In this document: piece after piece, positions 1 to 19,428 of the stretch
Position numbering within the stretch: position 1 is the stretch's first letter
Layout of the letters: each line of letters starts with the position of its first letter
Assembly (NCBI RefSeq): GCF_900747795.2
Contig: NC_041401.2
Location: 66,629,246 to 66,693,245, forward strand
Source of the DNA: Erpetoichthys calabaricus
Taxonomy: Eukaryota > Chordata > Cladistia > Polypteriformes > Polypteridae
Direction: 5' to 3'
Length of the DNA stretch: 64,000 nt
The notes under the pieces: generated by a model
What the model saw: the letters and a program-made list of their open reading frames with translations, nothing else
The model's database searches: none
What the model was told of the DNA's origin: nothing
Made by a program: the position numbers and the translations under genes

Positions 1-9309
<9,309 letters not shown>

Positions 9310-10024
9310 TGGGAATGCTCTGTATTCAGGTACACAACCTTGCTGCTTCTGTCACAGTACATTTAGAAATTAGAAAAAATAGAGTTCCTTAAGTAGAAAA
9401 TAATCAATCATGCAGAAAATGATACCACAGCTAACTCTGAGTCAAAGTTGTTACAAGTCAGTACAGTATCAACCTACAAGGTGGTATCGTAACAAGATTG
9501 TGAGCTCAGAGCTGGATTACATTACATCTGCTTTACCTCTTTTTGACTTTGACTTTACCAGTCTGTACATTCACATCTTTGTATTCTTGGGTGAGATTAA
9601 CAGTGAGATAGATTTGACATTGAAATATGCATTAAGAACAATCTGGATCAAACTCTAAGTAAGAATGCTATGGGAACACAGAAATCTGACATCATCACAA
9701 TCTTGGAAAGTGTACAGCGTATTGAAATTTTACTTAGTCAAACATCATGGAGGTAATATTGTAAGATACTGAAAGGATTAGCCCTTAAGAATGTATGAAG
9801 TTCTGGCATGGTCTGACGCTGGTGAGATAATGCTACAAGACATATTTTTGATGTTTTGTACAATTTACAAAAAGCATTAACAACAGGACACTTTAGAAAG
9901 CACATCAGAATATAATTCAATTCAACAAGACTACAAAATAAAATGCTTGATCATTCAATAATATCAGAAATCAAAGGGAAACAAACTAGGTCTGTCAAAG
10001 TTAAAGTGTTAACACATGAAATTA
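9310..10024. other. downstream of efcab5, no gene seen
   Basis: Presumably contains the efcab5 3' UTR; AATAAA at 9937-9942 is the best polyadenylation candidate. Nothing else recognised. Confidence 0.4.
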
Positions 10025-10038
10025 ATATCAAAGGTATA

Positions 10039-10404
10039 TCTGGTAGTTGAGTCACGGCAACTGGACTTCGTTCTTGTTAGGTCCAAACAGCTTCTTCAGT
10101 CTGAGGAATGTTGTTAAAGACCACAATTTATCCTCCAGGTTAGTTTCACTTCACACCTTCCCTGAATAGGCTTTTTGAGTAAAACAAAGGAAGGGGAAGG
10201 TGTTAGTAGATGTAACAGTCACACCTTTTAACAGCCCCTGAAACTAACCTGGAGGATAAATTTGTGGTCTTTAACAACATTCCTCAGACTGAAGAAGCTG
10301 CTTGGATGAGCAGTGAAATGTATCTACCTAACAAGAACGAAGTCCAGTTTCCATGACTCAACTACCAGATAATTTCACCTGGATGACTGAAAATCTTCAC
10401 AGAC
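10039..10404. mobile_element. fold-back insertion, possibly Penelope-like, 366 bp
   Basis: A 14-bp perfect direct repeat flanks it (ATATCAAAGGTATA, 10025-10038 and 10405-10418). Inside, 10039 to about 10150 is the reverse complement of about 10240-10371 with few mismatches, so the insertion can fold into a long hairpin. The left arm lacks about 20 bases present in the right arm. The right arm carries a hammerhead-like core at 10289-10318. Short direct target repeats with inverted terminal copies are known for Penelope-like elements, which is why I suggest that class; no coding part is present to prove it. Confidence 0.65.
10286..10325 (+). ncRNA. hammerhead-like RNA motif in the fold-back insertion
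   Basis: CTGAAGA (10289-10295) is followed by an A, a G-U closing pair, a 5-bp stem CTGCT/AGCAG (10298-10302 with 10309-10313) with a 6-base loop, then GAAA (10315-10318). AGA (10286-10288) can pair with TCT (10323-10325) as a short stem I. Canonical hammerheads have CUGANGA, stem II, GAAA; here one extra A precedes stem II. Activity is unproven. Confidence 0.4.
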
Positions 10405-10418
10405 ATATCAAAGGTATA

Positions 10419-11649
10419 ATGTGCTGTTTTTCTAAATTGCAGTTTGCACATGTGACTTAATGAAATCCCAATGAAACCTCCTAAGGTGGCTAGGGAGCAG
10501 CCCTTCAGAATGGGAAACTGGCTAATATAACTTCATTAAATGTCCAAAAAATTATAACATGTAGTCTCACAAGAGGAAGGATCTGTCAACCAAAAAAGAA
10601 TCTTTATAAATAAAAAGGTTTATTTAGCAAAAATGCTTTGAAACAAAGAAAGCTCTGAGGAGCACCAAAGGCACAAAATTGATTGCCTTAAAATAGGCAA
10701 TCCAGTAGCAAACAAATTCCACACTCAGCTGAACTTCAGCTACATTGCTCAGTTTCACGGTGCTTCTGCTGTCTCTCCCACCACCATTCTCCAGCTCCAA
10801 GTTTATTGCCCCTGTCAAACTGAAGTCTTCCAGTGCTCACATTGTCTCTGCGGGAATAGCTCCCTCTTGCTCCACACTTCATTGAGCACATCCATTCTAG
10901 GATGGAGGCTGCTCGGAAACCACACACCAAGATCAATGACTTCCTGTGAAAGAGAGGGTCTCAGGTGAGTGCTATCTTTCTCACTTTCTCTACCCACATG
11001 AGAAGTCAGCACAGCATGTCTGCTTTTCTCCTTCATGTCTGGTCCCCCAATGTTGCAAGATATTCAGTTGTGGTGAACATGTTTTTTGTACCATCATTTT
11101 CAGAACAATTTTAGAAATTGGCAGACTAAGACTGAAGAATATACAATGAGGAACAAAGAAACATTTTATAAATTACAAACATGTTTCTAACATTGCATTT
11201 TAGTTATATTAATATTAATTAAGCTATTGTTTCAGATCGAACTTCCAATGTTTGGTAACCTTCATCCTTCCTTAAAAAATAAATACAGGAACAGTTTGAA
11301 CTTAGAAGCCACAGTGTGCTTAAAATTTATCAAAACTGGAACCTGGCATTGACTATAGTGACCCCGTAAAACAAAGACGTTCAGCATTCACAATTAACTT
11401 TGAGTTATCTTCCACTTTTTTACCTGAAGTCATATGTAACTTGCGTAATACTTTTTCTGTTTCTTTTGATCTGGATTCATATGTAACTGTATATTTTTTG
11501 TAAATTAAAAATATGCAAATTGTAGTCTTTCTAATATTTACTCTTTGTCAAAACATGCTAGTGTTCTTACATTAAAAATAATTGAAAAAAATATTCAATG
11601 TATGTAAGAAAAACTCAAAAACCATACACAACCACACAAAAACTGCTGC
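10419..11649. other. intergenic, possible LTR-like repeat at 10600-11050
   Basis: The part from about 10600 begins with AAAGGTTTATTTAGC, which on the - strand gives AATAAA as in the lone LTRs further on, but I see no TATA box or clear ends. The rest holds nothing recognised. Confidence 0.25.
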
Positions 11650-11660
11650 AATCACTTGTT

Positions 11661-11722
11661 GTTCTTCTTTTTCTTTCGGCTGCTCCCGTTAGGGGTTGCC
11701 ACAGCGGATCATCTTTGGCTGA
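11661..11722 (-). mobile_element. 62-bp RTE LINE tail
   Basis: Contains only the RTE 3' end (on the - strand GGCAACCCCTAACGGGAGCA), identical in that block to the end of the copy at 357-2493. Perfect 11-bp direct repeats AATCACTTGTT flank it at 11650-11660 and 11723-11733. Confidence 0.85.
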
Positions 11723-11733
11723 AATCACTTGTT

Positions 11734-12340
11734 AAAATCCTTAAATACAACAATGGGGATTGGGTAAGCGTTAAGATATCGCCAGTTTTGGTTGTGCCTA
11801 ATAATAACAGTTTTTGTTTGTTTCCTTGCATACCACCTAATAGTTTAAGAGTGAAAAAAATGATGGTACTGTACATACTGTACATGAATATTTCAATTCT
11901 GGGAGGTGGTAAAACAAGAAAGAATGCTGAAAACACCTGACCGACAGATATCACACGGCATTGCGTCACATATGTGTCAGCAGTCTGCTATACTTAAGCA
12001 TTTGCTTTGATTGATAGGTTTACTTTTATACAAAATCCTGAAGTGTGACTGCTGTTAGCAGTAACTGAGATCCAAGATCATGCTCTGCATTGGCTTTATA
12101 TAAGTGGGGCCTATGACCAGGTGGTACAACATTTTGGGCGGCCTTAACTTAATGTTTTTGAATCCCTGATCTAAGCTATTCCATTAAAGATGGCTGAGAA
12201 AAATGAAATTTATGATGGCTGCTTTTGATTTAAAACTCTTACAGATGTTTCAATGGACAATATTGTTGAAACTTAGTGCAGGCAAATCGATTAGGCTTAC
12301 CACTGATGTATGTTTCCACTGTGTGACAGACAGAAGCTTT
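11734..12340. other. intergenic, nothing recognised
   Basis: No gene, RNA gene or named repeat seen. Confidence 0.4.
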
Positions 12341-12344
12341 GTCC

Positions 12345-12880
12345 ACCTCTTGAACCCTCAGGTACCACTCTGAACACCAGGTAAAAGTATAAATATTCTT
12401 TATTTTATAAGAATACCGTGCACAAAGCACTCTCCACACCCCACTCATATAAATCAAACTCTCCAACAAACCAATCCTCCTCGCCCAGACACTTTGCCAC
12501 CCTACCTCCCAGCTCAGCTCAGTGTACTGGGCTTCCCAGAGTCCTTTTATACACCCTGACCTGGAGGTGTTCCCGTTCAACAGTCCACAGTTCCTTTTCC
12601 CTTCCGGGTCAGGGTAAACAGTCCTTTTCTTCAACCCGGGAGCACGTCGTTTCTTCCTGTCACATGACCGTGACGTACTCCCGGGTTATAGGGCACATGC
12701 GAGCCTACGAGCCCCCCTACAGCGACACCTGGTGGCCCCCAAGATATCCAGCAGGGCTGTGTATAAAAACTACATAGTCCATGAGGCCCTGCTGGAACTC
12801 GGGGCATGTCCACGCTGCTGGGAGAGCTCCTCCTGGCGGCCTGGGGGTGAGGGCCGGAGAAAGAAGCCGGCAATCCACCA
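12345..12880 (-). mobile_element. lone LTR, fossil
   Basis: On the - strand TATAAAAGG (12543-12551) lies about 150 bp before AATAAA (12399-12404), the U3-R-U5 layout of an LTR. GC-rich U3. No coding region next to it. Ends are approximate; family not determined (Gypsy-type or retroviral). Older than the copy at 18472. Confidence 0.55.
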
Positions 12881-13219
12881 CTACTGTTAAAAACTCTACA
12901 ATTAGGCAGCCAAATCAGTAGCAAGCCACAATTCATGAAAATACAACTCCATGACTGAAACAAAGCATAAAGCATTAGCTGCTGCTACATATTGCAAAAT
13001 AGATAACATCAAAATGCAGACCTCTAATAATACTTGAAGATACAAGGCCGAGAGATGTTATTCAATAATTTCTAACAATTATTACATATTGCTTTAACAT
13101 GGAACAATTTAGTCATATATCACGATTTTTATATGAAAGTCTTTGTAGTCTGACCAGCTAAGAAGTTCTACAGTAGTGGCATTCACAAGGTACTTCTGGA
13201 GACTGCTGAATCACCTTGG

Positions 13220-13305
13220 TTAAATATGCAATTAACTGAGATTAATCAAGTCATATTTTGTGATTGATTGCAATTAAAAATTGTAATTGTTTGACAGCCC
13301 TAAAC
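13220..13305. mobile_element. possible hAT-type terminal fragment
   Basis: Ends with TTTGACAGCCCTA after an AT-rich stretch of GATTGATTGCAATTAA, the look of a common fish hAT MITE end. No second end or 8-bp duplication found. Confidence 0.3.
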
Positions 13306-13364
13306 CAAACAATGAAACAAATCTATAAAGGGCCTGACAAATTAAATAAATGAACTGAATGAGG

Positions 13365-13490
13365 AGGAGGAGGTTAGGAGCACACTCTGATACAGCGCAT
13401 TGCCGCACCCACCACATGACAAACCAACTCAGGATCCCAGATTAGGACCCAAGTGCAGCCATGCAATGGGTGACACCTCAGCACCACACT
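13365..13490 (-). mobile_element. LINE 3' fragment
   Basis: TTGCCGCACCCACCACA and CAACTCAGGATCC also occur at the 3' end of the LINE fragment at 24264-24959, in the same orientation. Only the terminal part is present. Confidence 0.5.
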
Positions 13491-14637
13491 AGTTCAGATG
13501 GAATGGAACCAATGTGAGGTTTTTTTATGGTGGCTGAAGTGGCAATTCTGCCACCACCCCCCGAATAGCCATTAATTGATAGACAGTAAAGTAGAATCAA
13601 CACCAGTACATAGATAAAGAAGAGTCTGTTCAAAAAATTAATACCGCTATAGCAGAAACAAAAGGCAAAGGACTTCATGTGTAATCTGTCATTTTAACAT
13701 GAATGTCCTTATAAACAGAGCTATGTAGAGAATTTCACAAAGTAACAGCCAACAATCCTAACAAAAAATAAATAAATCATTCAAATCTAACAAGGGATTG
13801 GAGTACCAGGAAGGTTGAGGCAAATGATATCTGGCAGACCAGGCCAAGATGACAAGTAGCCTGGGACATTTACTTTAACAACTTTATAAATACACAATAG
13901 AAATTTGAAAATCATTCAATATCTGAAAGGATGCCAGTGTAGTCAAGACAATGTTTTCTTCATTATATTTTGTCCAGATCAGGGTAACATCTTAAGCTTA
14001 TTTCAGTATGTTAACAATTGGGGAAGAAATCTCAGAATATAGAACTGCAGTAACCCAACCCTTCAGTGGTTTCACAGGGGAGGAAAGGAAAACCTGCACT
14101 GCCTTATAGGCACTATTATAGAATATTAATATGGTAAAACATGCAAAAGCTGAAGGACAATAAAACACAATGGTCAAAAGCATGTAAAGCTTTGATAAAA
14201 ATTATGAATCAAACTAACTCACTTTTTCCACCTTTGATTCTCAATTCAGAGAGCAGTGTATTTGTGCACATACCAGTCAGCATATGGCAAATGAAGATCT
14301 AAGAGTACAATAAGCACATGCCCTGCAGTGACCTGGCAAGAGATAAGGGATCAAGAACTAGCAGGAGAATGATAAAGCCCCTTCAAACAGACCACTCCTA
14401 AGGAAACACACTGGAGATCGGCCGTGCATTGACAAAGGAAAGAAAGGCTTGTGTCTTTGCTAGATTATTTTCCCCAATAGATTGTATCTTTTTTAATACA
14501 CTATTGCATTTTTTCAATAAAAACTGAATATTAACATTGTGACTCTTTGACTTCAGCTCTTTTCCTGTTATTAATACGATGTGTCTTCATTTTATACAGA
14601 TACACAAAGAATTTTAGCCAGACGTCTTATGGTTAAG
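13491..14637. other. intergenic, nothing recognised
   Basis: AT-rich DNA without coding signs or a repeat that I can name. Confidence 0.4.
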
Positions 14638-14915
14638 GATGGCATGGTGGTGCAGTGCAAAACATTGCTGCCTCAGATATTTTGTATCCTGGGTTCAAAT
14701 CCAATGTCTGCGTTGTCCATTTGTCTGTGCATGTCCTCCAATTGACCGCATAGATTTTCCTCTCACATCCTCAAAGATGTACAGATTAGGTTACTTGATG
14801 ATTCCAAATAGACTAGCAATGAGCTGGTTCCCTGTTCAGGCCTGTTTTCTACCTTGTGATTAGTTTTGGCAGGACAGGTTCTGGCACTTTGTGATCCTGA
14901 GCAATTTTAGATACG
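14638..14915 (+). mobile_element. tRNA-derived SINE, diverged
   Basis: GGCATGGTGGTGCAGTG (A box) and GGGTTCAAATCC (B box) are 45 bp apart, followed by the same body as the full SINE at 37899-38189. The 3' (GGAT)n end is lost. Confidence 0.72.
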
Positions 14916-15650
14916 TAATTGTAGTGAGCGTCTTTTTATGTACAGTAAATTGGAGTTTCGGAGAGTTAAGACAGACCCATTCTTATTTGTCCATGTACAT
15001 AAAGATTGATGCTTCAGGACTGCACAAAAAATGCTCTATTTTTATCCACTTATTTTTAGTTGTTAACATGACAGTGATGTCATAATTTGCATCATTTTGT
15101 AAGATTATTTTTAATGGGCACCCTCTTCTGGAGTATTTGTATGCATGCTGTCATTTTGTGCATCTGATTTTCAAGGGTGCCACCGTTTTATATGTCTAGT
15201 TGCTATGATGCCACGTGTTTACTACATTATGTGAGACTCAGGTTAAAACCCAATTTGTCTCCCCTTTTGCAACATCCCTAAATTTCTGACAACATTTTCA
15301 GTTTAATTAAAGTGGTCTGTGAGGAGTTATATGGAAAAATCCCAACGGTCATGACAGATATATTAGTGCTGAAATCATGTTGAATATTAAGTTATCTATA
15401 ACCCAGGACCTGATTCTATCTTTGTTTCTCATGCATTTGGATGCCTCTGATCCTGGCCCAGCTAACCCTGGCCTGCATTTACACATTGTTAATAACACAT
15501 TCAAATTCTAGCTGTTAGGAATAGACAGTCTGTGCCAAGATAATTATGAATAATGCGACCAGGAGATTAAAAGAACTATACGGAAGCAGAAACAAGCTCA
15601 AAGTCAAGGAGAGGCAGAGGTCAAAACCAGTAAAAGTGAAAAAATAGCAA
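14916..15650. other. intergenic, nothing recognised
   Basis: No gene or named repeat seen. Confidence 0.4.
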
Positions 15651-15654
15651 ACTA

Positions 15655-16235
15655 ACTAGTGTGACCACCAGGGGGCACACCAGTTCCCCAGATACCCGAC
15701 ACAACAGATACCAGGCACAAGTCCAGCACAACACATATTTATTTAGATGTCAGAAACTCTTCCCTTTCGTTTCCCACTTGCACAGTACAGTCTAAATCGC
15801 TAGTACTGTCTATAAAACAGCACACAACACTTTGTCTCTTCTCTCTCAGTCTTCTCTATTTCCGCCTCCACTCCTCCACTCCTCCTTTCATCCTCTTCCT
15901 CCTGACTCTGGTTCCCTGAATGAAGGCACCTGGGAGTACTTCTGGTAGCCTGTCAGCATGATCTGGAAGTACTTCCAGGTGAGGAGGAAGCCCAACATAG
16001 TAGGGCTCTGCAGCACCTGCAGAAGCCCCTGACTACACCCATAGAACCCAACAGGGATGTACAAAACTCTAACACCCAGGAGGCTTTGTGGGAATCCAAG
16101 GCACCTCTGCAATCCAATTGGGCTGCCATCTAGGTGATTCAGGGGAGATTATTTTCTATGCTTATTCTATTCCCTGGTCTTTCTAGTATCTGAGCGTCTC
16201 AGCCAGGTAAGGGTCACGGCCGTCCGCCACAGTAG
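15655..16235 (-). mobile_element. lone LTR, fossil
   Basis: Shares blocks with the LTR at 18472-19030: a pyrimidine-rich stretch, a CTGGTTCCCTGA block and the GTCCGCCACA end. AATAAA on the - strand at 15738-15743. No internal coding region. Looks old; ends approximate. Confidence 0.6.
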
Positions 16236-17948
16236 TTTCTTGGTGCAAAGATGGAATCAATGTCAAAAATCTGACCAAAATTCAACAACTAAACTAACCA
16301 AGAATAAAACCCTAACCAAACAAAACCTGCACACATACAGCAAAGATTTCTTTTGAAAATACAAAATTAGGATAACCAGAGGCTATGCTGCCATCTTTAT
16401 AAATGCAGGCAGTGATGATCTCACTCACAACAAGGCCAGGATCATTTGACTATAAAATGGACGATCAATACACAACAAAGGTGGCCGCCAAAATTAAATG
16501 TGAGCTCACACCTTACCAAAATGGCAGGTAAAAAATTAAAAATAAGCAAACATAAAAAAGTCCACATTAAACTCAAAATGGCACATGAAATTAGTTTGTG
16601 CATGGCACAGCGGCAGAATTGATGGTACATGAAATTAGTTTGTGCATGGCACAGCAGCAGGAATGAAACACCACTAGAAATTTGTTGACAGGTAGAAATC
16701 TTCATTTAGCATTTTTATCACAGTATAGCACATCAGGAAGCTAACTTTGTTACTTGTTGCAAATGAGACACGGATTGTGGGGAGTGGAAATTCTGTTACC
16801 TTTTGACACTGCATGGTATATGAAGGTACAAATGTGGAGATGGAAAAAGAAGGCAAAAGCAGAAGCCAAGGCGGTTTTACATTAACATAACAAAAGCAAT
16901 AAAGTGCTGGTTAGGATAAAGGTGCCTGCTCAGTCCACACAGGCTTCAACATGCTATAGCTAAATTTAAATGTTCACATACAATTAAGTAGCATTATGGC
17001 CTACATGTCCTAAAACTGATTGTGTGTTTATTGAATTCATATAAATGCCAAATAAATACATGTGTATTGCAGAAAATGCATGCTATAATAATAATCATAG
17101 AACTGGAATGGCAATAGGAGTCTGGCTACGTTTGTTTTATTAAAGTTAACATTTGTGTTTTTCATTATCATATTTTGCATTGTGTGCAGTATGATTTAAT
17201 GACATAACATTTCATTTTTTTCTTGTCAAAACTTAAAATTATTGGTTTTGAAAGGGTGAGTACAATCTTATGTGTGGTTATGTGTAGAATGTTCATGTAT
17301 GCATGTTATAAATATTAAATGACTGAACAGCTAAAAATAACACAGAAATACAACAAATTAGGAAAATGAAGTACTACAAATGAATGTTGATTATTTAAAT
17401 GTTGCCAGGACAAAGAGCTGCCAAGAGGAAATACATTTGTGATGTACTTTAATATATACATGCAGCTTGTAGGTAACTTCCAGTCTATGATAATCGGTGC
17501 CTGAAGTGGGCTGGCATGCTCCAATTTTCTGTTTTTGCTTTACCAGCACCAGCAGTAAGTGTATGTTTGCCGGCACTTCTCACAACAGACAACCCCCAGC
17601 CTCTGAAACTGTTTTTATAGTTTCTTTGGACTTTGAAGGGGACTCTCCCAACACCCATTCCAATCCAACTCGCCACTGCTTTCCAAAGTTATCTTTAGAT
17701 TTGATCATGTCTTCAGATTTTTATTCCCCCACTCCTTCCATCGTAGAAGAAGCTGATAAAACAGAGCACTAACAATTATTTGTTCCACTTTAACCACTGA
17801 TGACAATAACAGTAAGATAATCCTGGCTTAACCATTAAGGAAAACAAACTCACACTTAGGGCACCAAAGGTACTGTAAACACATATAAGGAAACTTTAGG
17901 TATAGAGTTATAAGTAGGCAACAATAAGTGTTATTTTTACATCTTTTT
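16236..17948. other. intergenic, with a small tandem duplication
   Basis: Apart from a 44-bp tandem duplication at about 16583-16670 I see nothing coding and no named repeat. Confidence 0.4.
16583..16670. repeat. two tandem copies of a 44-bp unit
   Basis: ACATGAAATTAGTTTGTGCA begins at 16583 and again at 16627; the copies differ at a few bases. Confidence 0.85.
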
Positions 17949-17956
17949 ATCCATGT

Positions 17957-18013
17957 ATTACATCTTGCCTGAAGAAGGGGCCTGAGTTGCCTCGAAAGCT
18001 TGCATATTGTAAT
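17957..18013 (+). ncRNA. hammerhead-like RNA motif
   Basis: CTGAAGA (17969-17975), an extra A, a 5-bp stem GGGGC/GCCTC (17977-17981 with 17989-17993), then GAAA (17994-17997). The outer strands pair: GC (17967-17968) with GC (18002-18003), a 4-base internal loop, then ATTACA (17957-17962) with TGTAAT (18008-18013); the outermost two bases belong to the left flank. CTT (17999-18001) sits where a hammerhead cleaves (NUH). The extra A departs from the consensus. Confidence 0.45.
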
Positions 18014-18062
18014 CTTTCTAGTTAGCCAATAAAAGGTGTCATTTTGCTTGGCTTTTCTCTAC
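17959..18062 (+). mobile_element. 104-bp insertion with hammerhead-like head
   Basis: A perfect 10-bp direct repeat ATCCATGTAT flanks it (17949-17958 and 18063-18072). It starts with the motif at 17959-18013, then AGTTAGCCAATAAAAGGTGT with an AATAAA. I have seen this sequence as a dispersed vertebrate repeat and suspect a Penelope-like 3' end. Confidence 0.6.
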
Positions 18063-18471
18063 ATCCATGTATGTTGAAATGCAGTATATCTTCAAGATAA
18101 GAAACAATGCAATGAGAGTTTTGTTTCATACAAGTAATGATGATTCTTCATTAGAATTTTTTTTTAATTGTCCACCAATATCAGTTTCTATAGAAAGAGG
18201 ATTTTCTCTGCTTTGTCTTTATATAATTTTTCTTCATGTTTATAATAATGTTTGGAAAGACAATATTAAGGTCTAATTAGGTCTGCTTTTTATGTTCAAA
18301 GTGAAACCAAGGGAACTGGTAAGAATAGTTTTTTTAATATTTATTTTTTATTGTCAATCTTAATTATTTTTACCGTGTAGTCTATATAACACACAATTAC
18401 AAAGATTCTGTTTCTTTTTAATTGCACGTGCAATTTATGTGTATTTATTTCTAGTTCAGTTTATGAACCTT

Positions 18472-19030
18472 AGCCCAGGCACAGACAGGCACGGACGCAG
18501 AATGACCCAAAACACACATGTTTATTAACATTTTGTACCACCACAATGTACACAGTGCACAAACCCCACAAATGCTCCGTCCTTATCTCTGTTTCTTGTC
18601 CTTTTCTTCTGCCACCTCCACTTACAAGCTCCATCCTCTTCCACCCGACTCCGGCTCCCCGAGTGGAGTGAGGCGGCCTCTTTTATACCACACCCAGAAG
18701 TGCTCCAGGTGTTCCTCAATCAAGTTCCTGCAGCACTTCCGGGTGTGGCGGAAGTGCTGCATGGGAATCCAGCTCCTCTTCTGGCAGCACCTGAGTGTGG
18801 TGGAAGTGCTGCAGACCACACCTCCAGAACTGTCCAGGTGGCCCCTGCTGGTGGCCACGGGCCCCCACAGGACTGAGCTTCTAAGCTCCAGTCCCATGGC
18901 CCCGATGTATACCAGAGGGCCTGCCCTCTCGTGTCCCGGGGGAGGTACTGCTGGTGATATGTCCACTCCCCCAGTCCTCTCCTCAAAAGGGCATCCCGAC
19001 CGGGTAAGGTCCCCGGTCATCTATCACAAG
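18472..19030 (-). mobile_element. lone LTR, fossil
   Basis: On the - strand TATAAAA (18681-18687) precedes AATAAA (18521-18526). The U3 part holds a 12-bp inverted repeat TGCAGCACTTCC/GGAAGTGCTGCA (18729-18740 and 18750-18761). Open frames across it are spurious. No coding region attached; ends approximate. The CpG content suggests a fairly young copy. Confidence 0.65.
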
Positions 19031-19288
19031 TTCTTATTTTACTATTTTGCATAACAAAGACATTTTGTGTTTAAATTAATTAGATCAACTGACTCAATTC
19101 ATTCTTTTAAAAAACAACTTGAAACTCATTTGTTCTGGAAGGCATTTCACTTACTCTGACATTCTGACCCTTTCTTTCAGTCCCATTGCTAAAGATGATT
19201 TGTATTTGCATCACAAATTACAGTATTTTGTGTTTTCTTGTAGTGTATGAATTTTTGTATTTTATTACGTTTTTTTTTTGGCTATTAT

Positions 19289-19414
19289 CCATCCATCCAT
19301 TTTCCAACCCGCTGAATCCGAACACAGGGTCATGGGGGTCTGCTGGAGCCAATCCCAGCCAACACAGGGCACAAGGCAGGAACCAATCCCGGGCAGGGTG
19401 CCAACCCACCGCAG
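19289..19414 (-). mobile_element. 5'-truncated SINE with target duplication
   Basis: Only the 3' half of the SINE, ending in (GGAT)n on the - strand. A perfect 14-bp repeat TTTTTGGCTATTAT flanks it (19275-19288 and 19415-19428). Confidence 0.88.
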
Positions 19415-19428
19415 TTTTTGGCTATTAT

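Noticed and set aside
12239-12975. Overlapping open frames of 114-131 codons
   Set aside because: GC-rich LTR sequence; composition alone explains the open frames.
18518-19054. Open frame of 178 codons on the + strand and its - strand shadows
   Set aside because: Lies entirely in a lone LTR, antisense to it; no recognisable domain.
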